Shown: positions 52,998-61,945, numbered from the stretch's first letter. The stretch is DNA of 64,000 nucleotides from a candidate division Hyd24-12 bacterium UBA6080 (GCA_002436025.1 DIXM01000017.1:22499-86498); one strand, 5' to 3'. Made by a program: numbers and translations. The notes: a model not told the origin generated them from the sequence alone.

Positions 52998-53768
52998 TTA
53001 ACGAATGGAGTGTTCAGGGGTAAGGCGCCAGGGTGTGCCCGGCAGAAGGGTGTCAACGGGAACGGAGGTCCTCATGACCCATATCTCATCCCAGGGTTCA
53101 GTGGAAACATCAATTGTTGATAATGTAAACTCTGTTGAACCGGTTGATGTTACGACATGCCAGCCCCCGGGCCAGGCCTGGTACTCGTCGTGCCACGAAG
53201 ACCGTGTTACCCGGGCTTCCATGTCACCGATCACAAGACTTGAGGGGAAAAGCCCAGCGTCATAGGCAAGGGTTGCCGTATCCCCGGCGGCTTCGAAGCG
53301 CCAGACCCCGTCATCGTAGAGTTCCGCGAGTATCCACTGCTCGGGGGGGACGGGAAAACCCGTCCGCACAAGGGAAAGCAGTGAGAGTACCGACAAGGTT
53401 CCGCTTCCGGCCTGAAGACCGCCTGGCTGGAAGAAGGCCGCGTTCTCTCCCGGATAGTAACCGAGAAAGCCGGTCGTATCGCAGTAGAAACTGACCATGG
53501 GCCGACCGTCGGGACCGTACATGTCACCCCTGAGCCTTGGAGGGAACCTGGTTCCCCACACCACGAAGGGTCCTTCGGCTACGAGGCTCTCTCCCAGTGC
53601 CCTGGCCCGTCCCCTGAGCTGAAAATGGTCAAGGTTTTCCCAGCAGAAAGCTGCCCTGGCCGCGTAACGGGTTTCAGGATTGAGGTTTGACCCATCCCTC
53701 ACGCCGCAGCCCGCAAGACCAAGCGCTGTGAACAGCACCCCGGAAAAAACGAAGAAGCGGACCGGCAT
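52998..53768 (-). CDS. Lipoprotein with probable LolA/LolB-like fold
   Basis: 256 residues. Lipobox LGLAGC with Cys21. The remainder reads like a half-barrel seen in LolA/LolB or DUF4292 proteins: HFQLRGRARALGESL, GPFVVWGTRFPPRLRGDMYGPDGRPMVSFYCDTTGFLGYYPGENAAFF, VRTGFPVPPEQWILAELY. The fold assignment is inference. Its start overlaps the small upstream gene (TGATG), so the two are coupled, and its stop is 130 bases before mreB. Confidence 0.62.
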   Translation of the reverse strand: MPVRFFVFSGVLFTALGLAGCGVRDGSNLNPETRYAARAAFCWENLDHFQLRGRARALGESLVAEGPFVVWGTRFPPRLRGDMYGPDGRPMVSFYCDTTGFLGYYPGENAAFFQPGGLQAGSGTLSVLSLLSLVRTGFPVPPEQWILAELYDDGVWRFEAAGDTATLAYDAGLFPSSLVIGDMEARVTRSSWHDEYQAWPGGWHVVTSTGSTEFTLSTIDVSTEPWDEIWVMRTSVPVDTLLPGTPWRLTPEHSIR

Positions 53769-53974
53769 CAGGATCCGTGCTGCTTCTCCAGTGCTGTTAT
53801 GCGCATGTCGAGTTCGATCTCGGCAACCAGCTTTTGACGCCTTTTCTGAAGGCCTTCAGCCTTGTCGGCCGGTAACCTGGGCAGAAGGCTGTCTATCATT
53901 GAAACAGCTTTGCTGCGGTCTCCCGATTTGGCGGTTTCGTCGATGGTCTTCACAAGGTCACTGAGCTTCGCCAT
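53768..53974 (-). CDS. Small helical protein
   Basis: 68 residues, entirely charged helices (KAEGLQKRRQKLVAEIELDMRITALEKQ), predicted coiled-coil. No family was recognised. It overlaps the PHP gene by 17 bases and the lipoprotein gene by one, within a three-gene unit. Confidence 0.6.
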   Translation of the reverse strand: MAKLSDLVKTIDETAKSGDRSKAVSMIDSLLPRLPADKAEGLQKRRQKLVAEIELDMRITALEKQHGS

Positions 53975-54857
53975 CCCGATGATCTCCCTTCATCATTCCT
54001 GAGCATGCTTCAAGAAAGGTCCGGACCTGGTCGGAATCGACCCTGAAGCCGCTTTTTTCCGACGGGAACAAGTCCCGTTGATCTACACCGTGAAAATCGC
54101 TTCCACCTGTCAGTACAAGGCCGAATTCACGCGCAGTGCGCACAAGGAAGGCTGTCTTCTCCTTGTCGTGGATGGGGTAGAAAGCTTCGATCCCCATCAG
54201 TCCGCCTTCGGTCAGGGATGCCACGAGCGCCCTGATTCCCGTCCCGTCCCTGCCTTCCAGAAGCCATGGATGGGCCAGAACAGAGATCCCGCCGTTCTCC
54301 CTGATGAGGTCCAGCGCCCTGAAGTCTCCGATCCGTTCTCTGGAAACGTAAGCTTTGGCGCCCTTGCCCAGATAAAACCTAAAAGCCTGCTCGGTACTGG
54401 AGACAACTCCCTTCTGAACCAGGATGGTGGCAATGTGAAGTCTACCTGTGACGCCACCGCCGGAGTGCTCCATAACCTCGCGCATCGTTATCGGAATGCC
54501 ATGTTCCTGCAGTTTTTGAACAATAAGCGAGTTGCGTGAGTCCCTTGCTTCCCGAACCGCGGAAAGGGCCTTTTCGACGGAACCGCCATTCCAGGTAAGC
54601 GGATCGTGACCCGGGAAGTACCCGAGCATGTGGGCCGAGCCGCCGCAGTGAAGCTCAACGCTCAACTCGACTCCCGGGATCAGCTTCAGGTCTGTGCCCC
54701 CGGCCGCCCTTGCTGCCTCCGGAATGCCCGTGAAAGTGTCGTGATCGGTTACGGCAAGGGCACAGTACCCCGACTCGAGCGCCCTCTCCACTATCCAGGA
54801 GGGCCGCATCGCCCCGTCGCTGCCGGTGCTGTGCACGTGAAGGTCAAGCGTCGCCAT
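53958..54857 (-). CDS. PHP-domain phosphoesterase (YciV/TrpH-like)
   Basis: 299 residues from the ATG at 54857 with AAAGGG upstream. PHP metal motifs: DLHVHSTGSDG at the N-terminus, ALAVTDHDTFTGI, IPGVELSVE, ISVLAHPWLL and GGSDFHGVD. The length and pattern match the YciV/TrpH family, which includes nucleoside 3',5'-bisphosphate phosphatase and 5'-3' exonuclease (RNase AM). The start is divergent from the HD gene at 55016. Confidence 0.88.
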   Translation of the reverse strand: MATLDLHVHSTGSDGAMRPSWIVERALESGYCALAVTDHDTFTGIPEAARAAGGTDLKLIPGVELSVELHCGGSAHMLGYFPGHDPLTWNGGSVEKALSAVREARDSRNSLIVQKLQEHGIPITMREVMEHSGGGVTGRLHIATILVQKGVVSSTEQAFRFYLGKGAKAYVSRERIGDFRALDLIRENGGISVLAHPWLLEGRDGTGIRALVASLTEGGLMGIEAFYPIHDKEKTAFLVRTAREFGLVLTGGSDFHGVDQRDLFPSEKSGFRVDSDQVRTFLEACSGMMKGDHRDGEAQ

Positions 54858-54932
54858 ACAACCCTTTCTCAAGAATCGGAATATGCTCTCGGCACGGAGA
54901 ATGGGCAATGGAGGTCCATTCGGGATCAGCTC

Positions 54933-54963
54933 TTAACACACGGCAGTGATTCCCTTGTATAAT
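54933..54963 (+). promoter_or_regulatory. Candidate promoter for the HD phosphohydrolase gene
   Basis: A perfect TATAAT at 54958-54963 preceded 19 bases earlier by TTAACA (54933-54938). The spacing is long, so the -35 is weak. It lies about 50 bases upstream of the start codon at 55016. Confidence 0.45.
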
Positions 54964-55015
54964 TTTTCCTGTATCTACCTGCCACCGCTCTGACCCGGGC
55001 CGGGAAGGGATGTTA

Positions 55016-56359
55016 ATGGGAAAGATCATGTACGTACGCGACCCGGTTCACGGATCGATCAAGCTGTCGAAACTGCAGGAAGAACTCCTGAAAACGGTCG
55101 AGGTCCAGAGGCTCAGTTTCATCCACCAGCTGGGAACCACATTTCAATGTTACCCCGGGGCACATGGAATGCGGCTTGCCCACGCTGTGGGGGTGTCGCA
55201 CCTTGCGGGCGTCATCGCCAGGCACATAGCTGATCAGGGCCTTGCCTCACCATCACCCGATGCCGGGGAGATGATGATGCTGGTTCAGGCCACAGGGATG
55301 CTGCACGATATAGGGCACACTCCCTGGTCACATACACTCGAGCCCCTCTACGCAGAGATGTACGGTGTTGATCACATGGGTCTCGTGGCTGATCTGGTCA
55401 CGGGAAGGAAAGTGATGAACATACAGGGCTCCGGGCGAATACCCGAGATTCTCCGGACCTGGGGGGTGGACCCCTGCAAAGTGGCCGACCTGGTGCAGAA
55501 CCGTTATGCGGGTCCGGCTTACATCCAGCAGATGATCTTTGGAGAGGTTGACGCCGACATGCTGGATTACCTGCAGCGGGACTTTCATTTTACCGGCGTT
55601 GCGTACGGCCACATCGAGGCCGACCGGATAATCAGCACCATGACCGTGCGTGACAACAGGCTGGTTTTCCAGCTCAAGGGACTTGATGCGGTCAGGGACT
55701 TCCTTCTGGCAAGGTTCCACATGTACTCCAGCGTGTATCTGCACAGAAAGACCAGGATCGTTGATCAGATGCTGCTTGCGGCGACCCGCAGAAGCGTGCT
55801 CGAACTCGAAGAGATCCCCGACTTTCATTTCATGACCGACGACCAGCTTCTCAGCAACCTGCTCACACAGTCCGCCGATCCGTGGGTCAGGGAGATGGCC
55901 TGGAGGGTCAAGTTCCGACAGGGCCTCTTCACCCAGGTGTTCAGCATCGGAGCCCTGGCACGGTCCGATAGGCATGCCGGGTTCATCGCCGGTATCCTCT
56001 CCGAAACGCCCCGCGGGACCGCAACAGCCCTGGCCAGGCGCATTTCGTCAGAGTCCGGCGTGGATCAGCGCTACATAATTGTCGACCTTCCTGTCGAAGC
56101 GGTTAAGATCAGCGAAGAACGCTTCCAGAAGCTCGACATAAGGTTTGTGGGCACCGGGGCTGGGCTGGAGTCGATCGAAAGCGTTGATCCCGCCTTCTCG
56201 CGCTACCTGGGCGAGATGAAACCCAACCAAAGCCTGATCACCGTCTGCTGCGCCCCCGAATACAGGGAGCGTGTCGCCTCATCCTGCGAAAAGCTCTTCA
56301 GGGATTCAGTCATGCCGTTGTTCACGGGAGAGGATCAGGAGTTCTCACCGTCGAGATAG
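55016..56359 (+). CDS. HD-domain phosphohydrolase, dGTPase/SAMHD1-like
   Basis: 447 residues. The ATG at 55016 is preferred because GGGAAGGG sits six bases upstream; it directly abuts another ATG at 55010. The N-terminal part matches HD phosphohydrolases: YVRDPVHGSIKL, CYPGAHGMRLAHAVGVSHLAG, GMLHDIGHTPWSHTLE (His-Asp pair), then DADMLDYLQRDFHFTGVAYG. Family members hydrolyse nucleotides such as dNTPs. The C-terminal 150 residues are not assigned. The 3' end overlaps the convergent ankyrin gene by 25 bases. Confidence 0.85.
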   Translation: MGKIMYVRDPVHGSIKLSKLQEELLKTVEVQRLSFIHQLGTTFQCYPGAHGMRLAHAVGVSHLAGVIARHIADQGLASPSPDAGEMMMLVQATGMLHDIGHTPWSHTLEPLYAEMYGVDHMGLVADLVTGRKVMNIQGSGRIPEILRTWGVDPCKVADLVQNRYAGPAYIQQMIFGEVDADMLDYLQRDFHFTGVAYGHIEADRIISTMTVRDNRLVFQLKGLDAVRDFLLARFHMYSSVYLHRKTRIVDQMLLAATRRSVLELEEIPDFHFMTDDQLLSNLLTQSADPWVREMAWRVKFRQGLFTQVFSIGALARSDRHAGFIAGILSETPRGTATALARRISSESGVDQRYIIVDLPVEAVKISEERFQKLDIRFVGTGAGLESIESVDPAFSRYLGEMKPNQSLITVCCAPEYRERVASSCEKLFRDSVMPLFTGEDQEFSPSR

Positions 56360-57147
56360 GTGGGTCCGGTCGCGGTGCCGCAGTTCCCGCAGGTGAACCG
56401 CAGGTGCTCCCACATTCCGATAGAGTTGTACCAGTTCACCCTGGGTGCATCGGGGCGAGCCATTGCGGTGCCGCACATGGGACATTTCCACCCCTCCCCC
56501 CGAGCCCTTCGAATGCTTTTCAGGGAGTCTTCAAGCAGGGGAAGGTACTGGTGGTTGCCCGTTTTTTCAGCGATTCGTATGGGAGTCAGTCCAGCGCCGT
56601 TTCTGTGATAGGCCTTGGCGCCATTTTTCAGAAGTGCCCTGATTATTGTCTTTCTGTTTTTGCCAGCCACGGCAATATGGATGGGTGCGTCACCCGAGGA
56701 GTTCTCGGCCCCCGCGTCGGCTCCAGCAGCAAGCAGAAGCCTGCAGATCTCCTCCCTGCCCTCGCTGACAGCCACATGAAGGGCTGATTCGCCGGATATG
56801 GACGTCGCGGCCGGGGATGCACCTGTCTCCAGAAAGGCCTTCACCACGTCCACCATTCCCGCTCTCACCGCGAGGTGGATGGGGGACTCCCCGCCCTCTC
56901 CCATGGGCTTGTTGATATCGCCGCCCCTGCTCACGATGTTCCTGAAAATGGAGAGGAGCAGGGCCGGGTCGATGGTTTCACTGCAGGCCCTTTCCACAAG
57001 CGCCTGAACAAGGCTTCTGCCCTCTCGGAGAGCCTTGCCTGTCATTTCATATTTGCCGCCGGAGAGACTCTCGATCTTCTCCCAGTCGGGAGAGGGTTTT
57101 GCGATCTCGCCAAGCATCTTTTTAAGATTGCTGGTAAAAAGAGCCAA
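56335..57147 (-). CDS. Ankyrin-repeat protein with C-terminal zinc ribbon
   Basis: 270 residues. Residues about 70-205 form four to five ankyrin repeats, e.g. GGESPIHLAVRAGMVDVVKAFLETGA, GESALHVAVSEGREEICRLLLAAGAD, GDAPIHIAVAGKNRKTIIRALLKNGAK. The C-terminus has two CxxC pairs (CPMCGT and CGNCGT), a zinc ribbon. The N-terminal 60 residues are helical. It probably mediates protein binding; no partner was identified. Confidence 0.78.
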   Translation of the reverse strand: MALFTSNLKKMLGEIAKPSPDWEKIESLSGGKYEMTGKALREGRSLVQALVERACSETIDPALLLSIFRNIVSRGGDINKPMGEGGESPIHLAVRAGMVDVVKAFLETGASPAATSISGESALHVAVSEGREEICRLLLAAGADAGAENSSGDAPIHIAVAGKNRKTIIRALLKNGAKAYHRNGAGLTPIRIAEKTGNHQYLPLLEDSLKSIRRARGEGWKCPMCGTAMARPDAPRVNWYNSIGMWEHLRFTCGNCGTATGPTYLDGENS

Positions 57148-57203
57148 GTCTTCCTCCGAAGGATGAAAAAAGTTTTCCGGGAAACGGGTGAATTATGCTA
57201 AAA

Positions 57204-59327
57204 TCACTCCGGGGAGTCATCCCTCATCCGTCTCATGGTGGTCACAAGTGTATTCACAAGCCGCACAAGCTCTCCGGGCGGGCTGGGCTTGGGAAGAAAA
57301 ACCACCCGGTCATGGGCGAGGAGGGCCTGGATCCCTTCCGGTTTTTCGTACCCGCTGGTGAGTATCACCGCCATGCGGGCAAAGCTCTCAAGACAATGAG
57401 CGGCGATCCTTATGGAAGGGATGCCGGGCATGTTCAGGTCCAGTACGATGACGTCGAACGCCCCCTTGGAGAGCTCGTCCATGGTCTCATCCCCGCCTGA
57501 GGCCGTCACGACCTGAAAGTCCTGACTTCGAAGGAATTCACCCAGGGTCTCCCTGACAAGGTCCACATCGTCCGCAAGAAGGACCCTCACTCCGTTCTCC
57601 CCGGTCAGTGCCGCATCGGATGGTGCATCAGCGGAACCCAGGGAGGCAATACCCTTGAGAACAAGGCAGAGTATCGTTTCCCCCATGCCCCTCTCGAAGC
57701 TTATCCACCCTCCAAACTCCAGGGAAGCACGGTAGGCGGTTCCGTAAGCAGTTCCGAATTGCCGGTCCACATCGGCGGGCTCGTATTCACGGGCCGAGAA
57801 AACATCCCTCAGCTCGGGTTGCATTATGAATCCATCGGAATACCTCAGGCAGATCCTGCTGCCCCTTTCCACATCGGGCGAGAGGATCTGTCTTGGCAGC
57901 CGATCCGACAGGTTTATTCTGATCCTTCCTGTTCCGCCCTTCATCTGGTCGCTGGAGGCCAGGGCGAGGCTGAAGAAGAACTGCCTCAGAAGCCCCCTGT
58001 CCACCATTATCTTGTACCGGGAAACACCTCCGGCCTCAACTGTGATGTTGAACGGCATCACGCTTCTAAGGACCTGGGATATTCGAGCCATCTCGTGGGA
58101 TGGGTCACATATGCCCGACTCGCTTCCCGCGTTCAAAAGCAGCAGTTGAAGCTCACTGCACACGTCGGAGAGCTTTCCGGCCTCTTTCAGAATGTCGCGG
58201 AATCGCCCTGCCAGTTCCCAGTCCACTGTCGCCTCACGTATGCCCAGCGACGCGGCTCCCACGATTCCCGCAACCCTGTTGTTAAGGTCGTGGGCCAGTC
58301 CCCTTACCATTCCGGTCAGAACCTCCTGCTCCTGCCGCGCTTCGGTTTCGACACCGGCCCTTTCCGAGGGCATGCCGCCCTGTCTGTCCGAAAGGAGAAA
58401 CAGCACTCCCCCAAAATACCTGGATCCGGCGCTGACGGGCTGATACAGGGCTTCAACTCTCTGCGCTGACCCGGTCGCTTTTACAAGGTCCACCTTCTCG
58501 CGGAATGCACTTCGACTCATGAGGCACCTCTCCCTGAAGGCAACAGGAAGTGAGACAAGGGAACTGAATGATTTCGCTCCACTGCCCTGCTCGGGCTCAA
58601 GAAGCGATGCCGCACCGGAACTCATCGAAGCCACGATGCCCCTGCCGTCGATCAGAACGACAGGAACGCCGGAGTCACCGGTAACGGCCTTCATAGCCTC
58701 TGCAAAGAACTCGCTCTCCGGGGAACTCCCGGATTGGTCCATGAAGCGGTCCATCTCGCTTCTGCGTCTGATCATGGAGAGAAGGAGAACGGTGATGGGG
58801 CTAAGCGAAACAATTACTATTGATAGTATTGTAATAATTATACCATTTTTCAAAAAGTCGTATTGTTTTATTGCCGATTTCCAGTATCCATCTACATAGA
58901 AGAGAAGGCTTCGTCCCTCGGGATGTGTTCTCGTATATCTGATAATAAAAGTTTCGTTCTGCTCTCTTGATGAGGCAAGGTCTTCGAGGGATTCGCCCCT
59001 TGCGAAAGCCTCTTCGGATAAAACGACCTCTACCGAATCCAATCCAGCCAGATCCGGGTGGATCCTGCCGGATCCGATTTCCGACGCGCCAAACACACGC
59101 ATTTCCAGGGTCGCAACCTCTTCGCAGAACCCGGCATGCATGTGAACCTGGCGTGCCCTCGCCCTTCCCGCGTCCCGAAGTACGTTTCCCGCGTAGACCG
59201 CCCATAGCGTTGAGGCAACCAGAGCGATGAGAACGCCGGATGCGAGAGGGGCGAAGATCCTCGTCAGTTCACGGCTGTCCCGTGAACTGCCGTCTGGAAG
59301 AGCCTCGAGGCTGAGTGACCTGTTCAT
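57204..59327 (-). CDS. Hybrid histidine kinase-like sensor with degenerate ATPase domain and intact receiver
   Basis: 707 residues from the ATG at 59327 (AAGGGAAG upstream). Two membrane helices (about 20-45 and 160-185) flank a periplasmic sensor, followed by a PAS-like domain. The histidine box GLAHDLNNRVAGI has the phospho-acceptor His. The N-box asparagines of the ATPase domain are replaced (FFFSLALASSDQM) and the glycine boxes are broken (RYSDGFIM, GTAYGTAY). The C-terminal receiver keeps Asp-Asp (LLADDVDL), the acceptor Asp (VIVLDLNMPG) and Lys (FLPKPSPP). It is probably a pseudokinase whose receiver is phosphorylated by another kinase. Confidence 0.8.
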   Translation of the reverse strand: MNRSLSLEALPDGSSRDSRELTRIFAPLASGVLIALVASTLWAVYAGNVLRDAGRARARQVHMHAGFCEEVATLEMRVFGASEIGSGRIHPDLAGLDSVEVVLSEEAFARGESLEDLASSREQNETFIIRYTRTHPEGRSLLFYVDGYWKSAIKQYDFLKNGIIITILSIVIVSLSPITVLLLSMIRRRSEMDRFMDQSGSSPESEFFAEAMKAVTGDSGVPVVLIDGRGIVASMSSGAASLLEPEQGSGAKSFSSLVSLPVAFRERCLMSRSAFREKVDLVKATGSAQRVEALYQPVSAGSRYFGGVLFLLSDRQGGMPSERAGVETEARQEQEVLTGMVRGLAHDLNNRVAGIVGAASLGIREATVDWELAGRFRDILKEAGKLSDVCSELQLLLLNAGSESGICDPSHEMARISQVLRSVMPFNITVEAGGVSRYKIMVDRGLLRQFFFSLALASSDQMKGGTGRIRINLSDRLPRQILSPDVERGSRICLRYSDGFIMQPELRDVFSAREYEPADVDRQFGTAYGTAYRASLEFGGWISFERGMGETILCLVLKGIASLGSADAPSDAALTGENGVRVLLADDVDLVRETLGEFLRSQDFQVVTASGGDETMDELSKGAFDVIVLDLNMPGIPSIRIAAHCLESFARMAVILTSGYEKPEGIQALLAHDRVVFLPKPSPPGELVRLVNTLVTTMRRMRDDSPE

Positions 59328-59343
59328 GGCGATTCTTCCCTTC

Positions 59344-59376
59344 ACATGGCTTCATTCATGCAACATGGCTTCATTC
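59344..59376. repeat. Direct repeat pair upstream of the sensor and recombinase genes
   Basis: The 14-mer ACATGGCTTCATTC occurs at 59344-59357 and again at 59363-59376, exactly 19 bases apart. It lies between the divergent starts of the sensor gene and the promoter of the recombinase gene, so it could be an operator or a recombinase binding site. Confidence 0.55.
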
Positions 59377-59398
59377 GCCGGAAATCGCAAGGAGTAAA

Positions 59399-59427
59399 TT
59401 GACATGCCTTGAGTCATCGCTTATTAT
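59399..59427 (+). promoter_or_regulatory. Consensus sigma-70 promoter for the recombinase gene
   Basis: TTGACA (59399-59404), exactly 17 bases, then TATTAT (59422-59427). This is the best promoter match in the window. It predicts a transcript start near 59434 and a 5' leader of about 50 bases before the ATG at 59483. Confidence 0.75.
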
Positions 59428-59482
59428 TTAGTGTACCTGCGGTAATCGACCAATCATAGCGAACAAGAAAGGAATGCAAAAT

Positions 59483-60319
59483 ATGGATTTCATCGAACGC
59501 ACAAAAAAGCAGCTCGCTGAAACAGGACGAAGCCCAAAAACCGCCAACAGCTACATCTCCCATCTTAGAAGGCTTGTCGGGCACTTCGGCGAGGAAACCG
59601 GAAGCCTTGATCCCGAAGCACTCCGCGGTTACCTTGAAGAGATGGTTGAAGAGGGCAAATCCCTTTCCTACCTCAATCAGGCCCAAAGCGCCATCAGATA
59701 CCTTTACACCCAGGTTCTCGACAAGGCCAACCCCCTGCCAAGCCCCAGTGTCATTGCAAAGAGGATCCCTCTCCACGGGCTCTTCGCCCGTGAGGAGATC
59801 GCGGCCCTTTTCCAGCACGTGCACGAACTCAAGTATCGTCTTGCCCTCATGTTCATCTATTCCAGCGGTCTCAGGGTCAGCGAAACAGCCATTCTCAAGC
59901 GCGAGAACGTTGACATGGCCAACCACATCATACACGTGTACTCATTCGAGGGCGACTATCAGCGTGACACCATCCTCTCCCGCAAGGCCGGCCGCATACT
60001 GAGCCAGTATCTCGAACTCCGCACCGATCCTTCACCTTACCTGTTCCCGGGCAGGGCCCATACGAGCTATGTGTCCGCCAGAACCATTCAGCGCGCCTTT
60101 ATTGATGCGCTGGACGAGGCCGGGATCACAAAGCGCGCCACCCTTGGCTGGCTCAGGCACAGCTTCGCCGTTCACCTCCTTGAAGACGGCGTTGACAGGC
60201 GACTTGTCCAGAAACTTCTGGGCATCACCACCCCCTCCATGATCACGCCCTACCTCAAGCTCGCCAAGGACAGGTCCGAACTGAGGGTCATGAGCCCTCT
60301 CGACCGCTTCGACTGCTAA
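59483..60319 (+). CDS. Tyrosine recombinase-like protein with altered catalytic residues
   Basis: 278 residues. The ATG at 59483 is preferred because AAAGGA lies nine bases upstream; that AAAGGA abuts an earlier ATG at 59474. The N-terminus is a SAM-like core-binding domain (KTANSYISHLRRLVGHFGEE). The catalytic domain keeps the first Arg (SSGLRVSE), the Arg of box II (WLRHSFAVHLLEDG) and the Tyr (MITPYLKL). The beta-hairpin Lys is replaced (EGDYQRD), the box II His is Gly (LGWLR) and the third His is Ile (LLGITTPS). The tail VMSPLDRF resembles the integron-integrase ending. It may be inactive or a divergent active subfamily. Confidence 0.8.
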   Translation: MDFIERTKKQLAETGRSPKTANSYISHLRRLVGHFGEETGSLDPEALRGYLEEMVEEGKSLSYLNQAQSAIRYLYTQVLDKANPLPSPSVIAKRIPLHGLFAREEIAALFQHVHELKYRLALMFIYSSGLRVSETAILKRENVDMANHIIHVYSFEGDYQRDTILSRKAGRILSQYLELRTDPSPYLFPGRAHTSYVSARTIQRAFIDALDEAGITKRATLGWLRHSFAVHLLEDGVDRRLVQKLLGITTPSMITPYLKLAKDRSELRVMSPLDRFDC

Positions 60320-60331
60320 ACAACGATTCAG

Positions 60332-60367
60332 AAGCCGGGGGAAAGCAGTTTCCCCCGGCTTTTTTTT
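60332..60367 (+). terminator. Intrinsic terminator after the recombinase gene
   Basis: A perfect 13-bp stem (AAGCCGGGGGAAA at 60332-60344 with its complement at 60349-60361), loop GCAG, followed by a run of eight T. It directly follows the recombinase stop codon (60319) and ends at the stop of the convergent gene. Confidence 0.9.
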
Positions 60368-61859
60368 ATTCAATGACCGTCATCTTTGCCCGCTCAACAC
60401 CCTGCGTTGACTCAAATCTGACTAGGTAACAGCCTGAAACCAGGTCATGGGGCAGAACCGACTCCCCCTGACCCATCTCTCTCCTCATAACGAGCCTTCC
60501 GGAAAGGTCGAAAACCAAAACCGTCACTTCAAACTCGAGGGGTGAGGTGAAAACCAGCCCATGGGTCGACGGGTTCCGCAGTGTCGGCAGAGCCGATCCC
60601 GGGCTTTCCACAACACCAAGCTCGATCGAGCTTGCCAGAGCCCATGCGTGCTCGGGGGTCGACTCCTGATCCTGTAACCCTGCGATCACCGCAGGGCTTG
60701 AATAGTTGAGCGTCGCCACCGAGACATTGTATACCCGTTCATCGAAGGGAAGCTGCCAGACCAGTTCCCCGGTCAGTGCATCCACCAGGCTCACATTTCT
60801 GCCGTTCACCGACGCTGCGGCGATACAGGGAGTCTCCTGACCATTCAACAGCACCGGGTCGACCCAGACGACCGACCATGTGTTGGAACCCGAAGGAAAA
60901 GTCCATATGGCTTCCCCGTCAAAGCCATCAAGACAGGCCGCACCGCCGTTATCAGCCGCAAGCGCCACCTCTCCGATCCCGTCTCCGTTCAGGTCAGGTC
61001 CGCCTTCAATCTCCATGTACATCCCGCTGCCTTCATAACTCCAGGAAAGGGCGCCACCGGCCTGATAGCAGGCAACCCTGCCATTGAAGGTGCAGAAAAC
61101 GGCAAGTGGGTATGTGTCCGTCCGGTCCACAGCACTCACGCTCATGCAGTCCCCGCCCGGGTTCGCCTCCCAAAGAAGGCTTCCGTCGGAACTGCTGTAG
61201 AGTCGTGCAGTCTGGGTTGCATAGCTGTTCCCGCCAATGGCAGCCAGCAAATCACCATATCCGTCACCATCAACATCGATGAAGGAGGCCAGCGATTCCA
61301 CTGCGTCAGGTTGCCACGCCGTCCACAGTGAATCACCGGTGGCTCCGTTAAGGCAGACGAGAAGGCCGGTGTTGGACGAGCCTGAAGTGCCGAACCCTCC
61401 TGCAGCCTCGGGAATGCCGTCACCGGTCAGATCCGGCAGGACGGCACAGCTGTATCCCCAGCCCGTATAAACGGGCATGATCTCACACGCGGCCCACTCC
61501 CACACCAGAGCGCCATCCACACCTGATACCAGCCTGAGTGTTCTCCCCGGAGGGGCGTACCCGCCCGGTGTGGCCATGAGCAGTTCGTTCTTTCCGTCTC
61601 CTGTGACGTCGGGAAAAACCGTCATTCCCTCGTCGGAGTAGACTCCATTGTGGGCGTCACTCGTCCACAAAACGGATCCGTCCGAACCGGAGAGAGCCCA
61701 GAGTGTGGGTTCATCGTCCCAGAAGTTGACTCCCGAGACTACATCGCCAACCCCGTCTCCATTCAGGTCGCCCATGTCAACCGAACAGTAGACCCCGCCG
61801 CTGGTCACGTTGGACCAGAGTACCTGGGGCAGCTGGGAAACAATAAGCAGAACAAGCAT
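60366..61859 (-). CDS. Secreted beta-propeller protein with type IX-like C-terminal domain
   Basis: 497 residues from the ATG at 61859, which has GGAGG five bases upstream. Short signal peptide (MLVLLIVSQLPQVLWS). Seven blade-like repeats mix FG-GAP calcium-binding loops (DLNGDGVGDVVSG, DVTGDGKNELLM, DLTGDGIPEAAGG, DVDGDGYGDLLAA, DLNGDGIGEVALA) with PQQ-like strands (DGSVLWTSDA, DGSLLWEANP, TGELVWQLPF). The last 85 residues (NPSTHGLVFTSPLEFEVTVLVFDLSGRLV... SGCYLVRF) resemble the Por sorting domain of the C25 peptidase. A secreted or surface protein of unknown ligand. Confidence 0.82.
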   Translation of the reverse strand: MLVLLIVSQLPQVLWSNVTSGGVYCSVDMGDLNGDGVGDVVSGVNFWDDEPTLWALSGSDGSVLWTSDAHNGVYSDEGMTVFPDVTGDGKNELLMATPGGYAPPGRTLRLVSGVDGALVWEWAACEIMPVYTGWGYSCAVLPDLTGDGIPEAAGGFGTSGSSNTGLLVCLNGATGDSLWTAWQPDAVESLASFIDVDGDGYGDLLAAIGGNSYATQTARLYSSSDGSLLWEANPGGDCMSVSAVDRTDTYPLAVFCTFNGRVACYQAGGALSWSYEGSGMYMEIEGGPDLNGDGIGEVALAADNGGAACLDGFDGEAIWTFPSGSNTWSVVWVDPVLLNGQETPCIAAASVNGRNVSLVDALTGELVWQLPFDERVYNVSVATLNYSSPAVIAGLQDQESTPEHAWALASSIELGVVESPGSALPTLRNPSTHGLVFTSPLEFEVTVLVFDLSGRLVMRREMGQGESVLPHDLVSGCYLVRFESTQGVERAKMTVIE

Positions 61860-61921
61860 TTCGGCCTCCATTCATGCCGCATTCCCGTATAGAATGTGCA
61901 ATGAACGGGCCACAAGCAAGC

Positions 61922-61945
61922 GCGGGGGTGGAAGACCACCCCCGC
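61922..61945 (-). terminator. Probable terminator hairpin downstream of the [FeFe] hydrogenase gene
   Basis: A perfect 10-bp GC-rich stem (GCGGGGGTGG at 61922-61931 with CCACCCCCGC at 61936-61945) with loop AAGA. It lies about 45 bases past the hydrogenase stop codon. On the minus strand the hairpin is not followed by a strong T-run, so it is a weaker call than the one at 60332. Confidence 0.5.
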
